Assembly: GCA_022393335.1 (NCBI GenBank)
Contig: JAJEKB010021353.1
Coordinates: 1,989,768-2,053,767 of the forward strand
Direction: 5' to 3'
DNA: 64,000 nucleotides
From: Macrotrachela quadricornifera
Lineage: Eukaryota; Rotifera; Eurotatoria; Philodinida; Philodinidae
The translations under genes and the position numbers were made by a program. Position 1 is the stretch's first letter. Every line of letters begins with the position of its first letter. The notes beneath the pieces are model-generated. The model was not told the DNA's origin. It made no database searches and worked only from the letters and a program-made list of their open reading frames with translations. Positions 34,081-44,877 of this stretch are shown one piece after another.

Positions 34081-36079
34081 CAACTCGGCAAGTTCTATCT
34101 ACCTGTGATCTCAGTTGTTGATTTGGGGGTCACTGTTGGTCATCGCGTATTTTACAAATACTCCAAGTCCAAGGTCCATAGCTATTCGTAGTCAAAAATA
34201 TAAAGATTTTACTGAAAATAAATTCCCATGTCAAACAATCATATAGTAACATCTTATAAGATCGGATAGATGATATGATCTTCCAAGAATTGTACATCAA
34301 GATTTAATGTAAATTTTGCAAACATCACAATTTTATTTTATGCACAAGATCTTACATCTGATTAAGACGCATGGTCTCTACATTAGTGATGATAAAAACC
34401 ATCGGATTAAACGATGGAGCGAAGGAGGAAAATGTGTCGCCACGAAAAACAGTCGCTATAAGAAATAGTCGAACAATTTTAAATAACAAAGCAAACTTTT
34501 TTGAACAAAAGAAATTTATGGAGACAAATCAAAATTGGTATAAATTCGACCTTTACATTTTATAGTTCGAGCATGTTCACATTTTCAATAAATTTTATCA
34601 TCATTTTTTTATCGATTGAGTAAGTAAAACCTTTACATAATAACAAAGGTTTGTTCTTTTGCGTTGTACTGTGTAAACGTGGACATTTTGTAAGAAAAAT
34701 ATAGCCAACTGTGCTGCAAGTGCTCTTTCTCTGTATGTATGTATGTAACCTCGTAATAGTCTGTTTGTCTAATAATTTCAATAATACAAGAAGTTATAGG
34801 TTCTAATTATTTTCATATTTCAGAGAAATACGTGCTGCTTCGAAGTAGTCTACAGATTATCTTACACTGATTTCTGTCTGTTAATTTGCCTTAATTAGTA
34901 ACTTTCTCTAAAAAAATTTACTTTTATTTAAAACTGTTCGACTATTTTTCGTAGTGACTAGGTTTCGTGGCGACCAATTTTTTTAGACTCGCGTAACTGT
35001 CTTTCGGAAAAAAAGTCCACTCAACTGCTTTATCCGAAAGATATGATATTTGATATAAAGAGTAATTTGCTCGTCATTGATAAGAGTAATAATCGAGTTA
35101 AGCATGTAGTAAATACAAAAGAGCCATCTTCATTGATTATGATTACGAGTGATTCAACTTCAAGTCTGAATGCAAATTTCTCAATGATATTTATTCAATA
35201 GTGGGTATTTTGATGATTCTCAAGTTTAAATTCAACCAATTTTCACGTTGATACGTCAAAAAAGACTGAAAATGAGTTGGATTCTGGATGCTGATGGACT
35301 TGACAGATGACTTCCATGGTAGAACAGAGTCAGTTAGACGTCGCTTTCGGGAGTAACAATGCATAAAAGACTTTTTTTTCAGAGATCACCAAGTCCTTGG
35401 AAAAGTTACACTTTCTTTCACTTCTATCCTAACTCAAAACAAGTTACTACGAAATAATTTTATTAATCTATTTTATGGAAATCAAAAAAATATTTTTATT
35501 TGTATGCCCTACAAATTCCAGAACCCGATAGTACAAGTTTTGCCGCGTATTTCATTATTTTTGGTCTTTCTAGATGATTCATTACCCAATTAAAAATAAA
35601 AAGAATAAATGCTTTTTTTCAATGACTTGCGATAGAAACGACACGGAGAGCTATAATTTTCATAGTTCAAAAGAAACTATGTCAATGTATAATTCCTTGT
35701 CATATTCAACAACTTGGGTTTATAAGTAAATGACTAGTCTATGTCGACGGCTGACTAAACTCGCTTCAATCATATGAGATGAGCATGATGAATGAAATAG
35801 AATTCGAATACCCATTTAGTTCTTTCTCAGAGATATACTTATCAGATTTTCAAATTCGACAACATTAAATGTCAGCCAAATCATTTCTAGTGAAAAATCG
35901 TAGGTTATGAACATTTTATCGAACATTGTAGACCGATGATTGCATCAGTGTACAAAACTCCGATCGGTGATAGAAATGAATATTTTAAGCGGAAAAATGG
36001 CTCTCAGATCAAAAATGAATATATGAAAGCTTCTCTTTAAATATGTATACTTCTATACATGTAAAGAAATCTTAGAAAA
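34081..36079. other. Intergenic, no gene seen
   Basis: No recognisable coding region or strong repeat. Short frames at 34371-34565 and 34560-34781 lack any feature. Confidence 0.4.
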
Positions 36080-36310
36080 ATCAAAGTGTAGCGGAGAAAT
36101 GATTTTCGACAGAGGAAAAATGATTCCCATAGAAAAAAATATTTTCCACTAGTAGGAAAAATGGTAGACCAAAACGAAAAATCTTTCTACATAAACGCAT
36201 AGGTAGATGTCACAACAACGGAAAAATGTTTTACTACATAGAAAAAATGATTTTCACTGCTGGGAAAAGTAACCGATGCAAAAGAAAAATATCTCCTATA
36301 GAAGTATTCA
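36080..36310. repeat. Degenerate array of ggaaaaatg words
   Basis: At least seven loosely spaced copies of ggaaaaatg or gaaaaatga with related flanks. The complementary word catttttcc recurs at 37150-37500 and 38500, so the two regions could be worn inverted arms of one larger element. Confidence 0.5.
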
Positions 36311-37139
36311 TGATAAACAAACTACAATGCTAAATTATAATTTGCCTTACTGTCGATTATATAACTTGACATTGATGTGTGTCAGAAAATGTATGAATTG
36401 AAGTAGAAAAATATTTCACACTTTCTTTGCCAAAAGAACACAGTTTTTTAGTCATATTTTTAAAAAATACACAACAATTATAAAGCCTTTTCAGCAATGG
36501 ACGAAATATTAACTTGTGAGAGGAATCCTTATTTCATGAGAAAAATATCGTCGGAGAGAGAAATTAACTTTTTCTTCAATCCCTCAGGTTTCTTTCTTTC
36601 TGTTTTTGTTTTTCTAACCATTATTAATATAATTTCCACTGAATTAATTTATCTCTCAGTACTATTTGAAACACGACTTCTATTTTATCAATCCGATGAA
36701 AAGTTATTCTTAACAACATTCATTATTATAATGTCGGATAATAAACACAAATGCAACTAGAAAAAAACAGAATTCCTTCATATACAATTATCTATGCGAT
36801 ATATAAAAAGATACTTCTTATTTTTCGTTAGCCTAGTGTCTCCAATTCATTTCTTTTTCTAAAAGCGTTTCGATTTTTCTACTTCTAAAATATACTGATG
36901 CGTAACTGAACAAACTATCTGAGTGCATTAACAACAGAATTATCCTTAGGATGCATATTAACATACGTCCATTTTTCAAAAATGCTACGTCCCCACCTAT
37001 TCTTCGTAGTTCTTGCAGCACCAAAAAACAACTCACTCGAAAAATTATTTACATAAATTGACCTGAAACATTCAATTCCTAATATTCAAAAAAAAAGAAT
37101 ACTATTTCCTATGGATCTTTTATATATGTTCAATTTTAT
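36311..37139. other. Intergenic, no gene seen
   Basis: AT-rich. An 87-codon frame at 36497-36760 has hydrophobic stretches but no recognisable family, and is not called. Confidence 0.35.
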
Positions 37140-37496
37140 CAAGTGCAATTTAATTTTTCCATACATTTTTCATTCATTCCGAATCATTTTTCCAATTAAG
37201 ACAATCATTATTCCTATTGACTTTCATTTTTCCTATACGAAAAACATATATATGTGCATATTTGAATATAAGATGAAATCACTTTTCTCTGTTCGAAATC
37301 ATTTTTCCATATTTCGACAGCATTTTTCCTTTTAAGAAAATCATCATTCATATTGATTTTCATTTTTCCTATGCATAAAAAAAATATATCTGTACATTTA
37401 AATATATTATGGAATCATTTATCTCTATGCAAATTTCATTTTTCATTCTTTCAAAATCATTATTGCTATGAATATTCATTTTTCTTACACGAAAAT
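37140..37496. repeat. Degenerate array of catttttcctat words
   Basis: Repeated catttttcctat, tcatttttccat and ttttcttac words at roughly 40-60 bp spacing. It is complementary in sense to 36080-36310 and directly abuts the repeat starting at 37497. Confidence 0.55.
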
Positions 37497-38440
37497 TCCC
37501 TTGACTGTAGGTCAGTAGGTCAGGGTCTAAATCCCGAAATTGTCGGTGTGTTTGTGGGTTTGTGTGTTTGTCCACAGGGTCAAAGGCCAAAAAAACATCC
37601 TCAACTGCTATACTATGGGGATACCCTTAGGTCCTGAACTGCTATCCTATGCAGGTAAGCATGGCTCCTCAAGTCCTACTCTACAGAAAAACTCATGGGT
37701 CCTAAAGTACGATACTGTAAGTTTAGCTGTAGCTCCTCATGCCTTATACAATGGGTATACCGAAAGGTCTCAAAGCTATATACTATGAAGATACCTATAG
37801 CTCCTCAAGTTCTAAGCTATGAAGGCATCCGTAGTTCCTGAACTTCTATACCATGAAGGTACGTCTAGGTCTTGAAGTGCTATACTATGAAGACACCCCT
37901 ATATGCTACCGTTCACCTCGAACACCAGGATGTTGTTCCAATATAATAGTGAAAAGCTAGGGAGTTGGGCAGGCCATTATACAAATGGCACGATGGGACC
38001 TCAATATTGCCACTATTATAGGGGTGAAACGTGGGGTTGTTTGGATAGATTAAAGGGTGTCGTAGACATTTCCTTGACTGTAGTGAAGATCTCAATCCAG
38101 AAACTGACGGTGTGTTTGTCCGCACACCCTTGGATTGGTCAATTTTTTCGATCAATCAGAATACATTTTTGCTAGGACTCACACATGCTCACGTAGCCTA
38201 CTACGGGCAGGTTTTCAAGCACTATAGATTGGAGGTATCCATAGGCCCTCAACTACTACACCTATTTGGGGTACCCTTAGGTCCTCAACTACTATGTATC
38301 CGTGGTATTCGTTATTATCGAGACCTATCCCATAGGCTTTAGTCGTAATATTAATCTCTACTAAAAGGAATGTACTTGTCGCCAGGATATTAGTCTGATC
38401 CTACAGCCAAGGGACCTAGTGGATCGCTTCGATCCACGCT
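37497..38440 (+). repeat. cccttgactgtagg repeat family, copy 1
   Basis: It starts ttcccttgactgtagg and ends with the block gtacttgtcgccagg to cgctacttgta, which is shared by copies at 41213-42060 (inverted) and 49460-50765. Near the right end ctacagccaagggac is an imperfect inverted copy of the left end. The inside is built from a degenerate unit of about 33 bp (gtcctcaagt, then ctatactatgaagg, then taccc). Open frames of 82 codons (37540-37788) and 90 codons (37903-38175) have counterparts in other copies. Confidence 0.8.
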
Positions 38441-38588
38441 ACTTGTAAAATATGTATGTACACTTAATATATTATAGAATAATTTTTCTCTATGCAAATT
38501 TCATTTTTGTCCGAGGAGCCTTTTTTCCGCTTGAAATCCTCATTTTTGTCACCGATGGAGAAGTTGTCCAACCCTCGATGATTGGAGT

Positions 38589-39407
38589 CAGAGACCGAAA
38601 CGAGGCGGGGAATCGGGGCGGGATGAGATTTTAAGGCCTCGGGGTGGGACGGGTTGAAGTTTTAGAGAAATACAGCGGGGCGGGGTGAGATTTTAAGGCC
38701 TCGGGGTGGGGCGGGTTGAAGTTTTAGAGAAATACAGCGGGGCGGGGTGAGATTTTAAGACCTCGGGGTGGGGTGGGTTGAAGTTTTAGAGAAATACAGC
38801 GGGGCGGGGTAAAATAACAGCGTGGTGGGGTGAAGTTTTATTTTCGAAATTTGCCCGTGCCAAAATTTGATTAGAGAATATTTAAATGTAGCGGTTTAAA
38901 AGAAAAAGATTATTTGAATCCTTTACTATTCTGGCAAGAATATCAACAAATATTTCTAAATCTCGCAAAATTAGCGCGTCGTACTTTTGCCATACTATGT
39001 AGCTCAGCTGCGTTGGAGAGAGAATTTTCTGCTGCTGGTCAAGTTATTAATCAAAGAAGATCAAATTTAGATCCATCGACTGTTAACAACGTCTTATTTC
39101 TTCGTTCAATTGAGAATAACAAAGCAAAAAACTAATCAATATACATGTACATATCGAGTGCCTTTTTATATATTTTTTCTTGCTGTTTTCTAAGCTTTTA
39201 CTAATATATAATTAAATAAATTTCATCATGAGATAAGATAGTTCTTACAAGAGTAAGACGGGGCGGGACGGGGATAACTTCTCTCGGGGCGAAGCGGGAC
39301 GGGGAGCGAAAAAAAGAAGCAAAGGCCGGGGCGAGGCGAGGCGGGAATAACTTATTTCTGGGCGGAGCGGGGCGGGGAGCGAAAAATTCTCCCCGTTTCG
39401 CCCTCTG
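38589..39407. mobile_element. hAT element with 8-bp target duplication and GC-rich arrays
   Basis: The 8 bp attggagt flank the element on both sides (38581-38588 and 39408-39415). The imperfect inverted ends are cagagaccgaaacg and, reversed, cagagggcgaaacg. Left of centre lies a 62-bp tandem repeat (tttagag recurs at 38661, 38723 and 38785) full of ggggcgggg. The right side has a similar GC-rich patch in the opposite sense (39255-39395). Such GC-rich text stands out sharply against the AT-rich genome. Confidence 0.92.
38893..39135 (+). pseudogene. hAT transposase C-terminal dimerisation domain, truncated
   Basis: About 75 codons remain and read FWQEYQQIF, LAKLARRTFAILCSSAALE, REFSAAGQVINQRRSNLDP, STVNNVLFLRSIE. 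This is the classic hATC signature, with the conserved CSSAA.ER.FS motif. The domain is clean and in frame to a TAA at 39133, but everything upstream (zinc finger and DDE core) is missing. The copy is internally deleted and non-autonomous. Confidence 0.88.
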
Positions 39408-39415
39408 ATTGGAGT

Positions 39416-40925
39416 TCAGATTGGTCTCCTTGAATTGAGTTAGGAACCTATTAATTCGAATATTCATTCTAACGACGAAGAAAAATGGTCAAAAAAGATA
39501 TAGTCGAACGCATTTTCTTGTATCCAGTCATAAGTTGAAACTCTTTGGAGTAGTTTAGTGAAATTTTGGCATTCAATTTTGATTTTTTAGTCGAATAGTA
39601 AGAAAATTCATCGTAAGATTGATCGTTACAAATAAACATGAAAACTCAATATTCTATATGGTATATTTCTCGCTTACTACTTAGTGAGACAAGTAACTAA
39701 AAACTCAATGCTTTCATGCGTAAAAGCATCTATTTTAACACGTTCAAAAATATTACTTGTGAGAGAAAAAAGAGTTGGCAAACGTCACTACTTTTTTAAA
39801 CTCATTTTTCTTTGAGAAAATGTTTTATTTTACTGTGTTGAAGTATACGCTTTTTGCACATAAAAACATCAAGTTTTGTGTTAATTTCTGGTTGGATATC
39901 AACTATGTGGATGCCAGATGGTAGAACACATTCTCGTTTAAATTTTAGTTTATTTTTTTTTACTTGATGTAGCGTTTATGGAGTCATATTTTTTGCTTCT
40001 ATATCGGACGTCAAAAGACGGCTGAAATAGTTTTCTTCTAAAATGAATAAAAGACTCTCATTAAGGAATAGAAAAATTAGCGTCAGTCGTATTTTTTTTT
40101 CTTTAGTTTGCTGCAAACTATTTATATGTTCTTTCTTTTTCTCACTCAGACGCTAAACAAAATTTCTTTGGAATATCTAGATGTTGTATAAATATGTAAA
40201 ACTGTGACTTGTTGATCAGAATTCTTCTATTTTTGTGTTAAACATAAATAATCAAAAAAGCAATCACATTACAGAACTTCAGTCAGTGTCCCACGAACTG
40301 AGTAACTAATTCTTGACCAGCTACGTCTTCAAAATAGAATTCGCCATTTTTCTATTGTTTATGTTATTTAAATTTAGATCATTCATTTTGTTTTTACAAA
40401 TTAACTATTAGCTATTAACAGCACACATACATTTCCCGAATATTGCAAGTTCAATCATCGACTACGATTCAATATTATCCTAAACCTTAACACATATCTA
40501 CTCCTACAATGGATAGTACGTATTCTCTTTCAATTTACTTTTCTCAAAAACAAAGTCGGTCGCCAAAATATCTCTTCTATATTTTTATTGAAAATCTTAG
40601 GATTTTGCTAGAAAGTCAGCAAGATACTTTTAGAACTTGAAAAGAGTTTGTGACCGACAACTTTTAACTCTTGGTTGAATTCTCATGAGATTTTACCTTC
40701 AGATGTTGCCAGGATCTCATGATATTGTTCGAAAAAGTTGAACATTTTTTATTACAAGTTCTTAACAAGTGCACTAATATGACAATTTTGTAAGACGAAA
40801 TTATGACTACAAGCGTGCTGTAAAATAACTTATTGAAAGAATAATGCTACGTTTGTGCTGTCGACATACCGGTTTATTACCCGTATATATTATTTAATTT
40901 TCTGATTTTATAGAACTTCTTATTG
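39416..40925. other. Intergenic, no gene seen
   Basis: AT-rich with no supported gene, RNA or repeat structure. Confidence 0.45.
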
Positions 40926-42252
40926 AACTTACGAGGGAAGGTCCCAAGTGTGAGTCTCCGTTTTGAATCAGGTATTTATCATTTTGTAGAGTTCAGTGAG
41001 TAGAGTAGCCCCGTATAAAGGATTTCTCCCCATAGTGAACTTTTGGAGGATAATGAGGTTCGATACCTTCTGAAAAATCATCATAAGACTCTTAACTGAG
41101 AATTTCAATTCTTATATTGTTAGGACAAAACATGATGTTGTTCGGGCCAATATGAGGTTATCCGTGATGCTCTTTCATATGATTCGAACAACACTATGTT
41201 TTGTCCTTACAATACAAGTAGCGTAAATTGAGGCGATCCACTAGGTCTCTTGACTGTTGGTTGGGACTAATACCCTGCCGACAAGTACATTCCTTTTAGA
41301 GATGAAGATTACGACTGAAGCCCATGCAATAGGTCTCGATAATAACGAATAGCACCGATATATAGTAGTTAAGGACCTATGGATCCTGCAATATATAGTG
41401 CTTGAGGACCTGCCCATAGTAGGCTACGTGGGCATGGGTGAGTCCTAGCAAAGATGCATTTTGATTGGTCGAAAAAGTTGACCAATCTGAGGTGCGGACA
41501 AACACACCGTCCATTTCGAGATTGAGATCCTGACTACAGTCAAAGGAATGTCTATGACAACCTTTAATCTACCCGAACAACCCCATGTTTCATCCGTATA
41601 ATAGTGGCAATATTGAGGTCCTATCATGCCATTTCTATAATGGCCTACCCAACTCCTTGTTTTTCCACTATTATATTGGAACAACATTCTGGTGTTCGAG
41701 GCGAACAATAGCATCTAGGGTTGCCTTTATAGTATAGCACTTCAAGACCTAGACGTACCTTCATGGTACAGAAGTTCAGGAACTACGGATACCTTCATAG
41801 TATACAGTTTTGGGATCTTTCGGTATACCCATTGTATAAGGCTTGAAGCGCTACAGTTAAACTTACATTATGGTACTTTAGGACCCATGAGTTCTTTTGT
41901 AGAGTAGGACTTGAGGAGCCATGCTTACCTGCATAGGATAGCAGTTGAAGACCTAAGGGTACCCTCATAGTATAACATTGAGGGTGTTTTTTCGACCTTT
42001 GACCCTGTGGACAAACACACCGACAATTTCGAGATTTAGACCCTGACCTACGGTCAAGGGAATAAAAATTCAAACCCTCAGTTAAGAGTCTTATGATGAT
42101 TTTTGAGAAGGTATGAAATTTCATTATCCCTGAAAAGTTTACTATGCGAAGAAATCTTTTATACGCAGTTCCTCTACGCATTGAGCTCTACAAAATGTTA
42201 AATACCCAATTCAAGACGGAGACTCACACTTGGGAACCTTTCCTCGTTAGAC
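40926..42252. mobile_element. Composite element with about 170-bp inverted ends, probable TTA target duplication
   Basis: The left end (cgagggaaggtcccaagtg) is matched by the reversed right end (cgaggaaaggttcccaagtg). Similarity runs about 170 bp inward (gtgagtctccg; cattttgtagag; aaaatcatcataagactc). TTA lies next to both ends (40926-40928 and about 42250-42252), suggesting a 3-bp duplication as seen in PIF/Harbinger-type elements. Inside, at 41213-42060, is an inverted copy of the cccttgactgtagg repeat. No transposase is seen. Confidence 0.8.
41213..42062 (-). repeat. cccttgactgtagg repeat family, copy 2 (inverted)
   Basis: Reverse-complement homologue of 37497-38440, with the same edges (tacaagtagcg at the low end, acggtcaaggga at the high end) and the same 33-bp degenerate units. 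It keeps both long open frames: one ending at 41795 (shared segment LLSYAGKHGSSSPTLQKNSW) and one at 41445-41714. Confidence 0.8.
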
Positions 42253-43821
42253 GGGCTTATTCATATAAAATTGAATAAATACAATCATCTTTCATCAATA
42301 AAGCGTTTATCTTTTAACCAAGTACCATTATATCCATAAGTGTTGAGAGACCGATCTTTACTCGTTTTACTTTTCTAGATCAGTACCTATGCCAAACATG
42401 AAACATGCAGACCAGTTCCATCTATAATTAGAAGTGTGTGGGACTAGTCGCGATTTGGATCACTGGAATAAAAAACTTGAGAAAAAATTTTCCGACACCG
42501 CCACTAAAGTTCATAGTAAAATATTGTATGTTTTAATCAAAGCTTCTTTTAAATCACAGAAATCAGATCATAATTCAGAAGAAATGATCTGAAAAATGTT
42601 AGCCGTCGACTGAATAAATCAAAAAACTACTATTGCAAATTTATTTAAAGTGTGATACAACTAAATGCGAAAATAGTTTTCTCTATACCGGCATCAAAAA
42701 AACAACTTGATTTCATACATCGTCTAACTGTCACATCCTCGTCTCAAGATCTGAGTCTAGACGGTTAAATTTTGCCGGCTCGAGTCTGGTTTTAGGTTCA
42801 TTTCTACAGGAACATGATTCCGTTGCGCTCCACTTGATATGCATTTTATATAATCATTGCTGTCTGACAAATTACAAAAATCCATTGTACTTTCCTCAAT
42901 ATAAGTCCTCTCCCGTAGTTTTATTGATATATCTGTGGACTTTTACCACTGGAAAATACCTTATTAGTGATAGTCTTCTTGGCATAAATCACGAATCCCT
43001 CGCTTTATAGTGACATAGTATCACATATCTGTCTTATTCTTAGAAACCACGATTCTATAATAAATCGAATAAAATTGATAGGCATACAGTATTAGACAGA
43101 TATTAACATGCAATCAACTATGATCGTGTAGAACTCCTGTTGTCTTATTTAATATGTTTCGCTGTAGATGGAACTTATTAGATTCATACAATAAAAAGCA
43201 TTCGTAGTCTTGAAAATATGCTGAATGTATAATTTGAATTTGGCCTTCTAGTAAAATCCTTTGAAAAATCTTGCTTGTATAGGATCGAATAAGATCTTGG
43301 TTGATTTGATATAGGAGTTTTTGATTTGAGAGGAATAATGTTAAAAGGTGATAGATTAGTAGTGAGAGAAATCGAATCGAAAAAACGTTTGATATAGTGA
43401 TCGAAAGTGAATTCATTTTCATTCAGCTAAGTGACGAAATGAATATTGATGTTGTAATCATATAGAATCCAAGGAATTTTATAGCTTTGAAGTGCTCTAG
43501 TTGTCCCGTTCTTTTGGAAAGAAAAAAAGCAGTAAACCTTGCCCAATGTTCATAGAAGTGGTAATTGCTGGGAGGAGTTGTTTATTGAAATAGATTTCAT
43601 TATTGGTTCTAAAGTATATGAGAACACCATGGATGCAGATAATTCGATCAAGCAACGAATCCTGCATCACAATCAGACAATACATTGCTGTTTATATACG
43701 ACAGAACATTTCCAAGTGATCCGTTCCGTTTACCTCCATGTTTTGCTCATATATAGGGAACCATCAGACTAGTCTAATGTCCATAAGATTTCTACCTTTG
43801 ATGAGATTTGACCGAGATAAT
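42253..43821. other. Intergenic; one doubtful minus-strand frame
   Basis: Mostly featureless. A 102-codon minus-strand frame at 43114-43422 starts with a hydrophobic stretch (FLSLLIYHLLTLFLS) and could be a signal-bearing exon, but I recognise no family and no partner exon. Confidence 0.3.
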
Positions 43822-44194
43822 GACTTTTTTAGTGGATTTCCACCGTAAGGATCCAATTTTCTGAAACAATCTTATTTCAGAATTTCGGCTTGAAACTTTG
43901 CATACACGAAGGTGTCGATTAGACTATCCCATGTATAAAGTTTCATCAGTTTTGAATTTTGTATTCTTACGATATAAATTTTTCAATATATTGATATCTT
44001 ACATAAAATTTAAAAAAAAAGTACATATTCTGAAAAACTTATATCTTGAGAATACGACAACCAAAACTAGTGAAATTTTATATATGGGATAGTCTAATCG
44101 ACACATTCGTGTATGTAAAGTTTCAAGCCGAAATTCTGAAATGAGGTTGTTTCAGAAAATTGGATCCTTACAGTGGAAATCCACTAAAAAAGTC
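43822..44194. mobile_element. Palindromic MITE with about 135-bp arms
   Basis: The ends gacttttttagtggatttcc and ggaaatccactaaaaaagtc are exact inverted repeats. Arms continue through aaggatccaattttctgaaa, gaatttcggcttgaaactt and ctatccca with few mismatches. No coding capacity. Target duplication not clear. Confidence 0.88.
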
Positions 44195-44217
44195 GCCATC
44201 TCAACCACAGCAAAAAT

Positions 44218-44329
44218 CAAGGGGGAAAGTGCAGGTACCAAGCACCAAATTATAGTTGAGGTGCTGAAAAAGTGCCGAGGTGCTGAGGTGCTGAGGTGCT
44301 GAGGTGCAGGATCTGCACTTTCCCCCTTG
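44218..44329. mobile_element. 112-bp foldback element with ggtgctga repeats
   Basis: The ends caagggggaaagtgcag and ctgcactttcccccttg are perfect inverted repeats. Between them gaggtgct is repeated in tandem about four times. It lies 23 bp right of the previous element. Confidence 0.85.
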
Positions 44330-44522
44330 GGACCACGGTATCAGACATTACATCTACTAAAGATCGTAGATACCTGATGAAGGTACTTATACTTGCGGTT
44401 CAGAACTGTCAATTATTCCGAAGAGAATGTTTCTTTGACGATAAAAATGCACATTATGTACATTAGAATTTTTACAAGGTTTATGTACGGCTTAAACAAA
44501 ATGTGGAAGAATACGTAAGAGT

Positions 44523-44831
44523 AGTGTCACATATCCAGGACTTTGGAGATGCCACCGCGTCTCCTGAGGGAGATGCCGCATCTCCCTCGGGAGACGCCAC
44601 ACCCACATCCGGGAGATGCGGTCGTTTGTCATCAGAGATGTAAGATTTTCGCTAGAGATGCACATCCCTCACATCCTCACCCGCATCTCCCGCGAGAGAT
44701 GCGGCATCTCCCTCAGGAGATGCGGCATCTCCCTCAGGAGATNNNNNNNNNNTGCGGCATCTCCCTCAGGAGATGCGGCATCTCCCTCAGGAGATGCGGT
44801 GGCATCTCCAAAATCCTGGATATGTGACACT
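44523..44831. mobile_element. Foldback element with palindromic 21-bp tandem units and an internal gap
   Basis: The ends agtgtcacatatccagga and tcctggatatgtgacact are exact inverted repeats, continuing into ggagatgccaccgc. The interior is made of the unit gcggcatctccctcaggagat, which is itself a partial palindrome. The 10-N gap at 44743-44752 falls inside the array and probably marks unresolved copy number. It lies just before the splice acceptor of the next gene. Confidence 0.9.
44743..44752. other. Assembly gap (10 N)
   Basis: Short N run inside the 21-bp tandem array. Confidence 0.99.
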
Positions 44832-44877
44832 GCTGAAAAATTGAAATATCTTTAGTAAAAACTTCATTTCTTTTCAG

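Noticed and set aside
37594..37895. CRISPR-like or coding 33-bp array
   Set aside because: Units are degenerate and adjacent without spacers. The open frames follow from a unit length divisible by three and are not called as genes.
44543..44855. Arg/Pro-rich frames across the 10-N gap
   Set aside because: They arise from the 21-bp palindromic tandem array of a foldback element.
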